A stretch of 64,000 nucleotides of DNA from Actinoplanes auranticolor. GTDB lineage: Bacteria; Actinomycetota; Actinomycetes; Mycobacteriales; Micromonosporaceae. The notes under the pieces were generated by a model. It did not search any database and had not been told where the DNA came from. It was given only the letters and a program-made list of their open reading frames with translations. Below are positions 8,091 through 16,771 of the stretch, piece after piece; within the stretch, counting starts at the first letter, position 1, and the number at the start of each line of letters is the position of its first letter. A program made the translations under genes and the position numbers. The DNA lies in NCBI RefSeq assembly GCF_018332655.1, contig NZ_BOQL01000030.1, positions 1-64,000 of the forward strand. The letters run 5' to 3'.

Positions 8091-9272
8091 TCAGGCGAAG
8101 TGGTCAGCCACCCGGCGCAGAGCGGTGATGGTCTCGCGGTCGCGGCGTTCGTCGTCCTGGGCGGGCCAGGCGCTGCACTTGACGATCACGACGTCGGCGG
8201 TGGGGTCGACGAAGAGGTACTGGCCGTGCACACCGAGGCCGGTGAAGGCGTTGAAGGAGCTCTCGCCCAGCGTCCACCACTGGTTGGCGTACCCGTAGTG
8301 GTCGTAGCCGCTGGGGCCGAGCGCGCCGACGGCCAGGTGGGGCAGGTCGCTGCCGCGGCTGCGGCGCACCCAGTCGCGGGGCACGACCTGCTCGCCGGCG
8401 ACGACGCCGTCGTTGGCCATCAGTAGGCCGAGCCGGGCGACGTCGCGGGCGGTGGCGTTGAACGAGCCGCCGCCGATCGCGGTGCGCGGGTGGGCCCGGG
8501 TGAGCCAGTAGTAGGCGTCGCGATCCGCGCCGATGTGGCTCCACAACCGCTCGGAGGCGTAGGCGGCGAGGCTGCGGCCGGTGGCGGCCTCCAGCACCCA
8601 CCCGAGGAGCTGGGCGTCGAAGGTGGAATAGTTGAACGACTCACCCGGCGCGGACCGCCGCGGGGCGGCGCGGATGACCGCGGCGACGTCGCCGCCGCCC
8701 ATGACGGCCTGCTCGAAGCGCTTGATGCCGCTGTCCGGCACGTCCCACACCTCGGCGTCGCCGACGCCGCTGGTCATGTCGAGCAGGTCGGCCAGGGTGG
8801 ACTCCTCGTAGGCGGTGCCGCGGAAGTCGGGCCGGTAGTCCGTGACCCGGTCCTTGACGCTGCCGATGCTCCCGTCGGCCAGCGCGATGCCGATCAGCAT
8901 CGAGGTCACCGACTTGGAGACCGAGAACAGCTGCATCCGGCTGCGGGGACCGGCGAAGGCGCCGGGGTACGTCTCGTGCACGATCTCGCCGCGGTGCAGC
9001 ACGACGAACGCCGTGGTGAAGGTGCGTCGGTGCAGCTCGGTGAGGGTGTGGTCGCGGTCGTCGAAGCGGTAGGTCAGGTCGAGCGGGCAGGGGCTCAGCG
9101 GCAGCGGCAGGTGCGGGCCGCCGCGGGCCACGTGCTCGGTGGGCATCAGCCAGTTCATGTGGGTGAACGTCCACTCGTTGAACGGCCGGCGCATGATCAG
9201 GTCGCCCTGCCGGTCCCACCACGACGGTTGGTGCGCGGCTCGGACGGCGGGCGGCTCGACGGTGCTGGTCAT
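8091..9272 (-). CDS. Beta-lactamase-family serine hydrolase
   Basis: 393 aa with a class C beta-lactamase/esterase (PF00144) fold. The SxxK motif is S117-V-S-K120 in LFSVSKSVTSM, and the second motif is YST in NYSTFDAQ. A C-terminal HGQYLFVDP stretch occupies the place of the third (K/H-x-G) motif. There is no signal peptide, so it is likely a cytoplasmic esterase, amidase or peptidase rather than a resistance enzyme. Its start lies 1 nt after the stop of the upstream gene (TGACATG), so the two are almost certainly co-transcribed. Confidence 0.85.
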   Translation of the reverse strand: MTSTVEPPAVRAAHQPSWWDRQGDLIMRRPFNEWTFTHMNWLMPTEHVARGGPHLPLPLSPCPLDLTYRFDDRDHTLTELHRRTFTTAFVVLHRGEIVHETYPGAFAGPRSRMQLFSVSKSVTSMLIGIALADGSIGSVKDRVTDYRPDFRGTAYEESTLADLLDMTSGVGDAEVWDVPDSGIKRFEQAVMGGGDVAAVIRAAPRRSAPGESFNYSTFDAQLLGWVLEAATGRSLAAYASERLWSHIGADRDAYYWLTRAHPRTAIGGGSFNATARDVARLGLLMANDGVVAGEQVVPRDWVRRSRGSDLPHLAVGALGPSGYDHYGYANQWWTLGESSFNAFTGLGVHGQYLFVDPTADVVIVKCSAWPAQDDERRDRETITALRRVADHFA

Positions 9273-9273
9273 G

Positions 9274-10194
9274 TCAGTCCCCGCTGTCGTCGGAGGGGTG
9301 CTCGGCGGGACGCGGTGCGGGTGCGAGGCGTTCGAACTCCTCGCGCAGAGTCAGTCCGCTGGATTCGCCGGCCGGCTCGAGGTAGCTGTTCATGACGGCC
9401 AGCACCGCCATGCCGATGAGGTTGTCGCGGGTGTGGTCGTCGCCGATGATGCCGGCGTTCGGATCGCCGAGGTGGTGCACGGCGAAGCCCTCGGTGATCG
9501 CGGCCAGGATGTTGGCGAACTGGTCGATGGTGATGCCCTTGCGCAGCTGGTAGCCGCGGGCGGCGATGGTCGCCTCGTAGATCTTGGTCCACGGACCGAG
9601 GGCGCCGGCGTACTGGTTGGCGATCGCGTCGTGGATGCCGTCGTTGCGGTCGGCGGTGGCCACCATGATGAGCTGGAGGCGGAACAGCGGCATCCGGCAG
9701 ATGGCCTGCAACTCGTGGTAGGAGGCCCGGTCCAGGGCGTTGGCGAAGTCCGGCTCGGTGCTGATCAGCCAGTCGCCGCGGGTCTCCAGGCCGGCGCCGT
9801 ACTGCGGGTCGTAGTTCATCGCGTGGAACAGGAACGTCAGCAGGTCGTTGAGGTAGTCGTCGTGGCTGGCCCAGGTGGCCCGGTAGGGGCCGTCACCCTT
9901 CTGGCGCAGGAACGGCGGCTCGAGACTCTCCATCTCGCGGGACAGCGCACGCTCGGTGAGGAAGCGCAGGCCCGACCAGTACGGCTTCCGGCCACCCTCG
10001 TCGGTCGGGAGCGCCGAGTCCTTGGCGCCGAGGTTCTTCTCGACCAGGTTGGCCCCCGCCTTGAGGTAGGAGGCGACCTTGGGGGAGTTCACCAGGGCGG
10101 CACGGGTCGACTCCCGGACACCTTTGACTCGCGTCACGATGCCGGAAAAGTCCTGACAATAGGGGAAGGGGAGATCCTTCTTGCCGTACGTCAT
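9274..10194 (-). CDS. Unrecognised protein with TetR-C-like region, partner of serine hydrolase
   Basis: 306 aa from ATG 10194; a GTG start at 10236 would add 14 residues. No clear helix-turn-helix is visible at the N terminus. The C-terminal half contains GITIDQFANILAAITEGFAV, which resembles the last helices of TetR-family effector domains. The rest (RVKGVRESTRAALVNSPKVA, SYLKAGANLV) is helical and soluble. It may be a divergent regulator or ligand-binding protein for the serine hydrolase gene that follows 1 nt after its stop. I cannot assign a function. Confidence 0.6.
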   Translation of the reverse strand: MTYGKKDLPFPYCQDFSGIVTRVKGVRESTRAALVNSPKVASYLKAGANLVEKNLGAKDSALPTDEGGRKPYWSGLRFLTERALSREMESLEPPFLRQKGDGPYRATWASHDDYLNDLLTFLFHAMNYDPQYGAGLETRGDWLISTEPDFANALDRASYHELQAICRMPLFRLQLIMVATADRNDGIHDAIANQYAGALGPWTKIYEATIAARGYQLRKGITIDQFANILAAITEGFAVHHLGDPNAGIIGDDHTRDNLIGMAVLAVMNSYLEPAGESSGLTLREEFERLAPAPRPAEHPSDDSGD

Positions 10195-10333
10195 GAGTCG
10201 ATTGTTGTCCCCGGGTGCGCTGAGACAAGTGCGCACGTGCGTAGTACTCGGAGTCTAGGCCTCGGGAATTCAGGAAATGTGCGGAATATGACTTTGAGTA
10301 AGTGAGTGATAACGCAACGAAATCAAGGTCCGC

Positions 10334-10585
10334 TCATTTCCCCAGCCGGCTCCGGATGACGGTGATCAGGCCCGCCAGCCAGGGCGCGATGGCGATGACT
10401 GCCCCCTTCGGACCTCCGAAGGCGATCAGCAGGACGGCGGTGAGGCACAGGGCGATGCCGATCAGCAGGAGGGTGCGACCACGGCGCTTGCCCGAACCGG
10501 TCTCGCCGGCGGCGAAGCGGGGATCCTCGCGGCGCAACTGCGAGACGATGCGGGCGAAGGCGCGCGACTCGTCGTTGTCGGGCAC
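10334..10585 (-). CDS. Small DUF3040-like membrane protein
   Basis: 83 aa, GTG start with GGGAGGTGG upstream. The N-terminal part (RAFARIVSQLRREDPRFA) resembles the amphipathic helix of DUF3040 proteins, which usually read ...LR.DDP.FA. Two hydrophobic helices follow (LLLIGIALCLTAVLLIA and GAVIAIAPWLAGLITVI) with a basic linker before them. It is probably an inner-membrane protein with the N terminus in the cytoplasm. Function unknown. Confidence 0.65.
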   Translation of the reverse strand: MPDNDESRAFARIVSQLRREDPRFAAGETGSGKRRGRTLLLIGIALCLTAVLLIAFGGPKGAVIAIAPWLAGLITVIRSRLGK

Positions 10586-10652
10586 GTCGCCACCTCCCGG
10601 GCCGCGCTGGATCAGCCGACGGTACCCCCGTCGCGCGCCCGTGGGGCCCGGC

Positions 10653-10985
10653 TCAGGGGCGGTCGTCGCCGAAGGCGAGGCTCAGCACGGCGTGGGCCAC
10701 CCAGATCGCCTGGGCTTTGTTGTCGTACGGCCCGACCCGCAGCTCGACCGCTTTGTCGCCGAACAGGGCGCGCACCGTCCAGGCGTTCGGGTGGCGGTCG
10801 TCCTCCCGGCTGTGGTTGACGATGACCTGGCTGGCGCCCCGGATGTTGACCACCGACCATTTCTCGTCGCCCTTGGGCCAGGCCCGGAACCAGCCGGGGG
10901 CGACCGCCACGGCCTCCTTGCCCGCCTCGGCCAGCGCCCATTGCAGTTCCTCGGGAACCGCGATGTCGGGTTGTGCGTGGGTCAT
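10653..10985 (-). CDS. Hypothetical protein
   Basis: 110 aa, ATG start. Soluble, with aromatic-rich patches (VAPGWFRAWPKGDEKWSVV) and a C-terminal WVAHAVLSLAFGDD helix. No catalytic motif, signal peptide or membrane segment. I do not recognise the family. It is transcribed in the same direction as the small DUF3040-like gene 67 bp downstream, so it may share its message. Confidence 0.55.
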   Translation of the reverse strand: MTHAQPDIAVPEELQWALAEAGKEAVAVAPGWFRAWPKGDEKWSVVNIRGASQVIVNHSREDDRHPNAWTVRALFGDKAVELRVGPYDNKAQAIWVAHAVLSLAFGDDRP

Positions 10986-11054
10986 CTCGCCGCCCTGGGT
11001 CGTCTGCGCGGGAACTCAGGATAACGGCAAAACCGCCTATTAACGCGCTTATCC

Positions 11055-12077
11055 CTATGAGAGCGACACCCGGGCGACGGCCCTCTCGGTCAGGCTGCCC
11101 AGCCACAGCGTGTCGCCGTGCTGACGGACGCCGGTCGCCATCACGTACCGGCCCGCCGGGCCGTGCAGAACCCGCAGCACCGTGCCCTCGCCGTCGACCA
11201 GGGTCGCCATCGAGTAGGGCACCGGCTGCGGCTGCAGCCGCGTCGGCAGGATCGCGGCGATCCGGCGCAACTGCGGGTGCGGCAGCAGCCGCTCCGCCAG
11301 CGCGACCCGGGGGCTGGCCAGGGCGATCCAGTACGTGCCGTCGCCGACGGGGGCCATGTTGTCCGGGTACGCGGGCAGGTCGCCGAGCACCCGCACCGCA
11401 CCGTCCGGCAAGGACACCCGGAGCAGTCGGTGCGCGACCGTCTCGCACAGCAGCAGCGCGTCCTGCTGCGGGGTGAGCGCCACGCCGTTGGGGAAGTGGA
11501 AGCCCTCGGCCACCACGTCGACGCGCCCGGACGCCGGATCGAACGCCAGCACCCGCCCGTTGGGCCGGTGCTCCAGCAGGTCCCGGCGCCAGTGCGAGAC
11601 CGGGAAGCGGTTCGAGCTGTCGGTGAAGTAGACGACGCCGTCCCGCGCCACGGCCGCGTTGTTGCAGAACAGGATCCGCGTGCCGCCGGCCCGGTGGGCC
11701 AGATCGGTGACCGTGCCGTCGCCGGTCACCCGCAGCAGTCCCCGGTACGCGTCACAGACCACCAGGCTGCCGTCGCGGGGATCGACCTCGATGCCCAGCG
11801 GCCGGCCGCCGGTGGAGGCGAGCAGCTCCGGCACGGTCCCGGCGTGCGCGTCCGGGGGCCAGCGCCAGATGTCGCCCTCATGCGTACCGGAGTGGATCCG
11901 GCCCTCGGCATCGACCGCGACGTCCTCCGGGCCGTGCCCGGCCGGGACCGCCAGCAGCGCCACGTCGTCGAGCCGGGTATCGGCGGGCGCCCAGGCCCCG
12001 GTCAGGGCGGGTGGCACGGTGGCGGGCAGTTTCACGGGGCGGATCAGCCAGGGCGCGGGCGGGCGGGGAACCGTCAT
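11055..12077 (-). CDS. SMP-30/strictosidine-synthase-like beta-propeller protein
   Basis: 340 aa. Repeated blade-like elements are seen: GPEDVAVDAEGRIHSGTHEG, PLGIEVDPRDGSLVVCDAY, FTDSSNRFP, HFPNGVALTPQQDALLLCE and LPAYPDNMAPVGDGTYWIAL. Together they form the six-bladed propeller of the SMP-30/gluconolactonase/strictosidine-synthase superfamily. The PNGVALT and PDNM motifs are typical of strictosidine-synthase-like hydrolases. There is no signal peptide. The likely activity is a lactonase or esterase, with unknown substrate. It diverges from the xylanase gene across a 298-bp promoter region. Confidence 0.8.
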   Translation of the reverse strand: MTVPRPPAPWLIRPVKLPATVPPALTGAWAPADTRLDDVALLAVPAGHGPEDVAVDAEGRIHSGTHEGDIWRWPPDAHAGTVPELLASTGGRPLGIEVDPRDGSLVVCDAYRGLLRVTGDGTVTDLAHRAGGTRILFCNNAAVARDGVVYFTDSSNRFPVSHWRRDLLEHRPNGRVLAFDPASGRVDVVAEGFHFPNGVALTPQQDALLLCETVAHRLLRVSLPDGAVRVLGDLPAYPDNMAPVGDGTYWIALASPRVALAERLLPHPQLRRIAAILPTRLQPQPVPYSMATLVDGEGTVLRVLHGPAGRYVMATGVRQHGDTLWLGSLTERAVARVSLS

Positions 12078-12256
12078 CGGATCATCGTGGCCCGCCGGCA
12101 GCCGCCCGGCCAGGGCCCGAACTCTCGGAACATGTGCGCAACTTCCGGAGGTTTGTTTCGCTCAGAGCCTGATCACTGAACCGTGTAGGTGGCTCTGGCC
12201 TGATGAAACGTCCACTCCACCAGCGGGATACCGAGCTGATCGACGCCGAAACATCA

Positions 12257-12310
12257 CGGCAAACTTCCGGTAATGAGTTATTGACGTTTGCCGAAACCGG
12301 ACCGAACAAT
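12257..12310 (+). promoter_or_regulatory. Xylanase promoter with overlapping inverted repeat
   Basis: CGGCAAAC (12257-12264) and GTTTGCCG (12286-12293) form a perfect 8-bp inverted repeat. It overlaps a -35-like TTGACG (12281-12286), which is followed after 18 nt by an AACAAT -10-like box (12305-12310). A repressor operator controlling the xylanase is likely. The rest of 12078-12256 holds no gene. A second AACTTCCGG copy lies near 12135. Confidence 0.5.
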
Positions 12311-12375
12311 GAGCGAACGACGGCCGTCGATCGCTCTGCGCACGCTCCCACCAGCTCCGAGAAGGTGAACCCCGC

Positions 12376-14367
12376 ATGATCATCAAAGCCTCCGGGTCGA
12401 GACCGAGATCCAGGTTCCGTGGTGCCGTCGTCCTGGCGACCGCCGGTGTCCTCGCCGCGGCCGCGACCACGTTCCTGGCCACCTCCGCGGAGGCTGCGAC
12501 CACGCTGGGCGCCTCCGCGGCCCAGACCGGCCGCTACTTCGGCACCGCGATCAGCGCCGGCAAGCTCGGCGACAGTGCGTACACGACGATCGCCGCCCGC
12601 GAGTTTGACATGGTGACCGCCGAGAACGAGATGAAGCTGGACGCCACCGAGCCGAACCAGGGCCAGTTCAACTACAGCGCCGGCGACCGGGTGGCCAACT
12701 GGGCCACCAGCAACGGCAAGCGCCTGCGCGGGCACACCCTGGCCTGGCACTCGCAGCAGCCGGGCTGGATGCAGAACATGAGCGGCAGCACGCTGCGCAC
12801 CGCGATGCTCAACCACGTCACCCAGGTGGCCACCCACTACAAGGGCAAGATCTACGCCTGGGACGTGGTGAACGAGGCCTTCGCCGACGGCAGCAGCGGC
12901 GCCCGGCGCGACTCGAACCTGCAGCGCACCGGCAACGACTGGATCGAGGCCGCCTTCCGGGCCGCCCGGGCCGCCGACCCGGCCGCCAAGCTCTGTTACA
13001 ACGACTACAACATCGACGACTGGAGTCACGCCAAGACCCAGGCCGTCTATTCGATGGTGCGCGACTTCAAGTCCCGCGGTGTGCCGATCGACTGCGTGGG
13101 CCTGCAGGCCCACTTCAACAGCGGCAACCCGGTGCCGGGCAACTTCACCAGCACGGTGTCCGGCTTCGCGGCGCTCGGCGTCGACGTGCAGATCACCGAG
13201 CTGGACATCCAGGGATCCGGTACGGACCAGGCGAACAAGTACCGCACCGTGGTCAACGCCTGCCTCGCGGTCCCGCGCTGCACCGGCATCACGGTCTGGG
13301 GCGTGCGCGACAGTGACTCGTGGCGGGCGAGCGACACCCCGCTGCTGTTCGACAACGGCGGCAACAAGAAGGCCGCCTACAACGCCACCCTGGACGCCCT
13401 CAACGTCGTGGGACCGACGGCGCCGACCACCGGGCCGACGACCGCGCCGCCGGCCGGCTGCCGCAACGGCTACGTCGGTCTGACCTACGACGACGGTCCG
13501 AACCCGGGCAACACCACCACGTTGCTCACCGCGCTGCGCAACGCCGGGCTCCGCGCGACGATGTTCAACACCGGCCAGAACGCCGCCGCCAACCCCGGCC
13601 TGGTGGCCGCGCAGGTCACCGCCGGCATGTGGGTCGGCAACCACAGCTACACCCACCCGCACATGCTGACCCTGAGCTCGGCGCAGATGTCCTCGGAGCT
13701 GTCCCGCACCCAGACCGCGATCCAGAACGCCGGTGGCGGCACGCCGAAGCTGTTCCGGCCGCCGTACGGCGAGACCAACGCCACGCTGCAGTCGGCCGCC
13801 TCCGCGCTCGGCCTGCGCACCCTGACCTGGGACGTGGACTCGCAGGACTGGAACGGGGCCGGCACCGCGCAGATCGTGCAGGCGGCGAGCACCCTGACCA
13901 ACGGCCAGACCATCCTCATGCACGACCAGTACGCGACCACGGTCGCCGCGATCCCGCAGATCGCGGCCGGGCTGAGCAGCCGTGGCCTGTGCGCCGGGAT
14001 GATCTCGCCCACGACCGGCCGGGCGGTCGCCCCGGACGGTGGTACCAACCCGACCACCCCGCCGGTCACCGGCAACCCCACGACCCCGCCCGCCGGTGGT
14101 GCCTGCACGGCCACCTACAGCGAGGGCCAGAAGTGGAACGACCGGTTCAACGGTCAGGTGAGCGTCACCGGCACGAACAACTGGGTCGTCACCGTCACGC
14201 TGCGCTCCCCGCAGCGGGTCATCGCCACCTGGAACGCGACGGTGAGCTGGGACAGCACCGGCACGGTGATGACGGCGCGGCCCAACGGCGCCGGCAACTC
14301 GTTCGGCTTCACCGTCCAGCACGGCGGGGACTGGACCTGGCCGTCCCTGGGCTGCCGCGCGGCATGA
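12376..14367 (+). CDS. Secreted GH10 xylanase - NodB polysaccharide deacetylase - CBM2 fusion
   Basis: 663 aa, three-domain exported enzyme. A signal peptide ends near residue 40 (TSAEAAT). Residues about 45-340 form a GH10 beta-1,4-xylanase, with acid/base Glu167 in DVVNEAF and nucleophile Glu275 in ITELDIQG. A Pro/Thr linker leads to a NodB-type carbohydrate esterase (about 365-555) with TYDDGPN (Asp372/Asp373), the metal His pair in GNHSYTHPHM, and RPPYGE. A second Pro/Thr linker precedes a compact CBM2-like cellulose/xylan-binding module (about 575-663) with conserved Trp residues and two terminal Cys. It probably cleaves and deacetylates xylan on plant wall. A strong hairpin follows the stop. 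Confidence 0.9.
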   Translation: MIIKASGSRPRSRFRGAVVLATAGVLAAAATTFLATSAEAATTLGASAAQTGRYFGTAISAGKLGDSAYTTIAAREFDMVTAENEMKLDATEPNQGQFNYSAGDRVANWATSNGKRLRGHTLAWHSQQPGWMQNMSGSTLRTAMLNHVTQVATHYKGKIYAWDVVNEAFADGSSGARRDSNLQRTGNDWIEAAFRAARAADPAAKLCYNDYNIDDWSHAKTQAVYSMVRDFKSRGVPIDCVGLQAHFNSGNPVPGNFTSTVSGFAALGVDVQITELDIQGSGTDQANKYRTVVNACLAVPRCTGITVWGVRDSDSWRASDTPLLFDNGGNKKAAYNATLDALNVVGPTAPTTGPTTAPPAGCRNGYVGLTYDDGPNPGNTTTLLTALRNAGLRATMFNTGQNAAANPGLVAAQVTAGMWVGNHSYTHPHMLTLSSAQMSSELSRTQTAIQNAGGGTPKLFRPPYGETNATLQSAASALGLRTLTWDVDSQDWNGAGTAQIVQAASTLTNGQTILMHDQYATTVAAIPQIAAGLSSRGLCAGMISPTTGRAVAPDGGTNPTTPPVTGNPTTPPAGGACTATYSEGQKWNDRFNGQVSVTGTNNWVVTVTLRSPQRVIATWNATVSWDSTGTVMTARPNGAGNSFGFTVQHGGDWTWPSLGCRAA

Positions 14368-14401
14368 CGCTGCCGCCCGGCACGAAGGAACGGCCCTGAG
14401 A

Positions 14402-14436
14402 GCGGGGCGTGGCGACCACCCAGCGCCACGCCCCGC
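14402..14436 (+). terminator. Terminator hairpin after the xylanase
   Basis: Perfect 13-bp arms GCGGGGCGTGGCG (14402-14414) and CGCCACGCCCCGC (14424-14436) with a 9-nt loop, 35 nt after the stop codon. Separates the xylanase message from the next gene. Confidence 0.7.
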
Positions 14437-14552
14437 CGCCGTACCCCCTCCGCAACGGGGAGCCGGAGCTGACCGAACGGTGGGGTCGCTTGATGATCTT
14501 CACCGCTTATGCTCACGCGGCTCTGTCGTTCACGGGGAGGAACCACACCACC

Positions 14553-16151
14553 ATGCGCCGCGCCCTGCACCGCCTGCTGACCGGATCGGCGGCTGCCCTG
14601 ATGGCGGCCGCAGCGGTGGCTGTACCCGGGGCGCCCGCGCTGGCTGCGGATCCCGCCGTCCGCCTGCACTTCCCCGACATCGCGGTGGCCGGCTCCGTGC
14701 CGAAGGCGACGCCGCTCTTCGCCTGGATCGACGTGCCGGACCGGCCGGGTGACGCGCCCGCTTTCGCGAAGGTGACCGTGCGGGTGGACACGGCCGGCGT
14801 CGACGAGATCGCCACCGTGGCGGCGGCCGACGACTTCCAGCTCAGTGAGGACCAGTCCTGCGACCGGGCCGGCACGGTGATCAGCTGCACCCTCACCGGA
14901 CGGTTCGAGCTCGAACCCGGCACCAACCTGATGGCCCTGCTGGCTCTGCAGGTGACCGCGAAGGCCGGCGCCGCCCAGGACGCCCACGGCGAGCTGGCGT
15001 TCAGCGCGCGGCTCGACGAACTGCCCGCGGCCACCACCACGTCGACGGTGACGATCGGCGAGGGCGTCGACCTGGCCGGCGAGATCAGCACCCCGCGCAC
15101 CGTGGCGCCCGGGGCGAACATCGACGCCGGCCTGCGGGTGTCCAATGCCGGGACCACGCCGGTCAAGAGCGCCGTGCTGGTCATGCTGGGCTGGGACCCG
15201 AGCCTGTCGCCGGGGGCCGGCTTCGGCAACTGCCGGTACGGCTTCCTGACCGTCTGCACCTTCGACGACGAGCTCACCGCCGGCACCACGTACGAGCTGG
15301 CGACGCCGATGCGGCTGAAGATCCCGGCCGACGCGGCTGCCGGCAGCCGGGCCAGCGCGCTCGGCGGCTGGTACACCCCGGGCGACTTCCGGGAACTGAT
15401 CGAGACCGCGCCCGGCCTGGACGAGGAGACGCTCGGCCCGAAGGGCACCGGCCCCGCCGTCGGGCTGCGCGCCGTACCGGCGAAGGGCGCGGCGCGGGCC
15501 GCGGCGAGCCAGGTCGACACCGACCCCAAGAACAACATTCTGGTCAGCGAGTTCGTCGTCGGCGGCAGCCGGCGACCGGACACGGCCGCCGTCGGCGCCA
15601 CCGTCACCGGCGAGCCGGGCGACGAGGTGGCGGCGCGGGTCGGCTTCGTCAACAACGGACCGGGCACGCTCTACCACTGGACCTTCGAGAACACGGACCC
15701 GTCCACCCACATCTTCGTCCCGGCCGGACTCAAAGCAGTCCGCGTCGATGAGCGTTGCCACCCGATGGTGTTCGAGGACGGCGAGGAGCCCGACGACTTC
15801 GCCACCGGCCTCACCGGGGCGTCGGAATACCTGTGCCTGCTCGAGGAGAGCAGGACGAAGGCCAAGGCGTCGACCCTGTTCGACTTCACCTTCCGGGTGC
15901 GCGAGGAACCGTCCGCGGCGGCCGGCCGGGTGCTCATCAACGAGGACTTCTTCACCGAGTACCCCATCGACCGCGACGGCAGCAACGACACGGCGACCAT
16001 CACGGTCCAGCTCAGCGGCGGTGAGGGCGGCGGCCTGCCGGTGACCGGTGCCAACGCCGGCCTGCTGGGCGCGGGCGGCGCCCTGCTGCTGCTCGCCGGC
16101 GCGACCGGCCTGCTGCTCGTACGCCGGCGCCGAATCCGGTTCACTGCCTGA
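14553..16151 (+). CDS. LPVTG (sortase-anchored) cell-wall surface protein
   Basis: 532 aa. The start at 14553 follows GGGGAGG (14535-14541) and gives a signal peptide ending at APALAAD. The body has several beta-rich modules, including a DUF11-like repeat (RVSNAGTTPVKSAVL, then ARVGFVNNGPGTLYHW). The C terminus has the full sorting signal: LPVTG at residues 495-499, a hydrophobic helix (LLGAGGALLLLAGATGLLLV) and a terminal RRRRIR cluster. It is therefore exported, cleaved by a sortase and covalently linked to peptidoglycan. No sortase gene is in the window. The ligand or role is unknown. Confidence 0.85.
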   Translation: MRRALHRLLTGSAAALMAAAAVAVPGAPALAADPAVRLHFPDIAVAGSVPKATPLFAWIDVPDRPGDAPAFAKVTVRVDTAGVDEIATVAAADDFQLSEDQSCDRAGTVISCTLTGRFELEPGTNLMALLALQVTAKAGAAQDAHGELAFSARLDELPAATTTSTVTIGEGVDLAGEISTPRTVAPGANIDAGLRVSNAGTTPVKSAVLVMLGWDPSLSPGAGFGNCRYGFLTVCTFDDELTAGTTYELATPMRLKIPADAAAGSRASALGGWYTPGDFRELIETAPGLDEETLGPKGTGPAVGLRAVPAKGAARAAASQVDTDPKNNILVSEFVVGGSRRPDTAAVGATVTGEPGDEVAARVGFVNNGPGTLYHWTFENTDPSTHIFVPAGLKAVRVDERCHPMVFEDGEEPDDFATGLTGASEYLCLLEESRTKAKASTLFDFTFRVREEPSAAAGRVLINEDFFTEYPIDRDGSNDTATITVQLSGGEGGGLPVTGANAGLLGAGGALLLLAGATGLLLVRRRRIRFTA

Positions 16152-16164
16152 CGCGGCGGCGTGC

Positions 16165-16749
16165 TCAGGTGCAGGCGAAGGTCTGGCAGCGGACCACCGA
16201 GGTCTTGTCGATGACCGGGCCGTAGGCGGTCGGGCCCGAGGTGCTGGCGAAGTCGAGGGTGGCCGGGCCGCCCGTCGCGACGAGGACGACGAAGCTCTTG
16301 CGGACCCAGCCCATCGCCGCGAATGTCCGGCCCGTGGTGTCGAAGGAGAACGCCTGGCGCACCGTACCGTTGATCAGGACCTTGCCGGTCTTGACCGCCG
16401 GGCCGCCGGCCGGGTTGCCGGCCAGGAAGTAGCTGACCCGGTAGCGGGCCGGCCGCGCGGTGCGGAAGGTGGTGCGGACCGTGCCCTCGGACGTGCCGTT
16501 CAGGTCGATCGACTGCCGGTTGTCGGCGGCCTGCCAGGAGCCGCGGCCGATCTGGTCGATGGTGCCCCGGGTGACCGTCCAGCGTCCGAAGGTGTCACCC
16601 GCGGACCGTTTGACGTAGGTGCCGGGCGGGACGGCGGGCTGCTCGATGCCGTCACCCGGCCGGGCGGGTGCCGCCGAGGCCGGCGTCGCCACCGTGGCGA
16701 GCAGGACGGCCAGGCAGCCGGTGACAGCGGTACGGCGTGCTGAGGTCAT
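16165..16749 (-). CDS. Secreted choice-of-anchor C / DUF642-like protein
   Basis: 194 aa from ATG 16749, which has AGGGAG 8 nt upstream. The signal peptide ends at TPASAAP. The conserved layout (GTYVKRSAGDTFGRWTVTRG, then WQAADNRQSIDLNG, then RYRVSYFLAGNPAGGPAVKT, then FASTSGPTAYGPVIDKTSV) matches the choice-of-anchor C domain, which is related to DUF642 carbohydrate-binding proteins. It is a jelly-roll fold, probably extracellular. Two Cys at the C terminus may form a disulfide. It is next to a LamG-domain gene in the same direction (22 bp apart), so a two-gene secreted-protein unit is likely. Confidence 0.75.
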   Translation of the reverse strand: MTSARRTAVTGCLAVLLATVATPASAAPARPGDGIEQPAVPPGTYVKRSAGDTFGRWTVTRGTIDQIGRGSWQAADNRQSIDLNGTSEGTVRTTFRTARPARYRVSYFLAGNPAGGPAVKTGKVLINGTVRQAFSFDTTGRTFAAMGWVRKSFVVLVATGGPATLDFASTSGPTAYGPVIDKTSVVRCQTFACT

Positions 16750-16771
16750 GACCACATCTCCCTGTCGGAGG

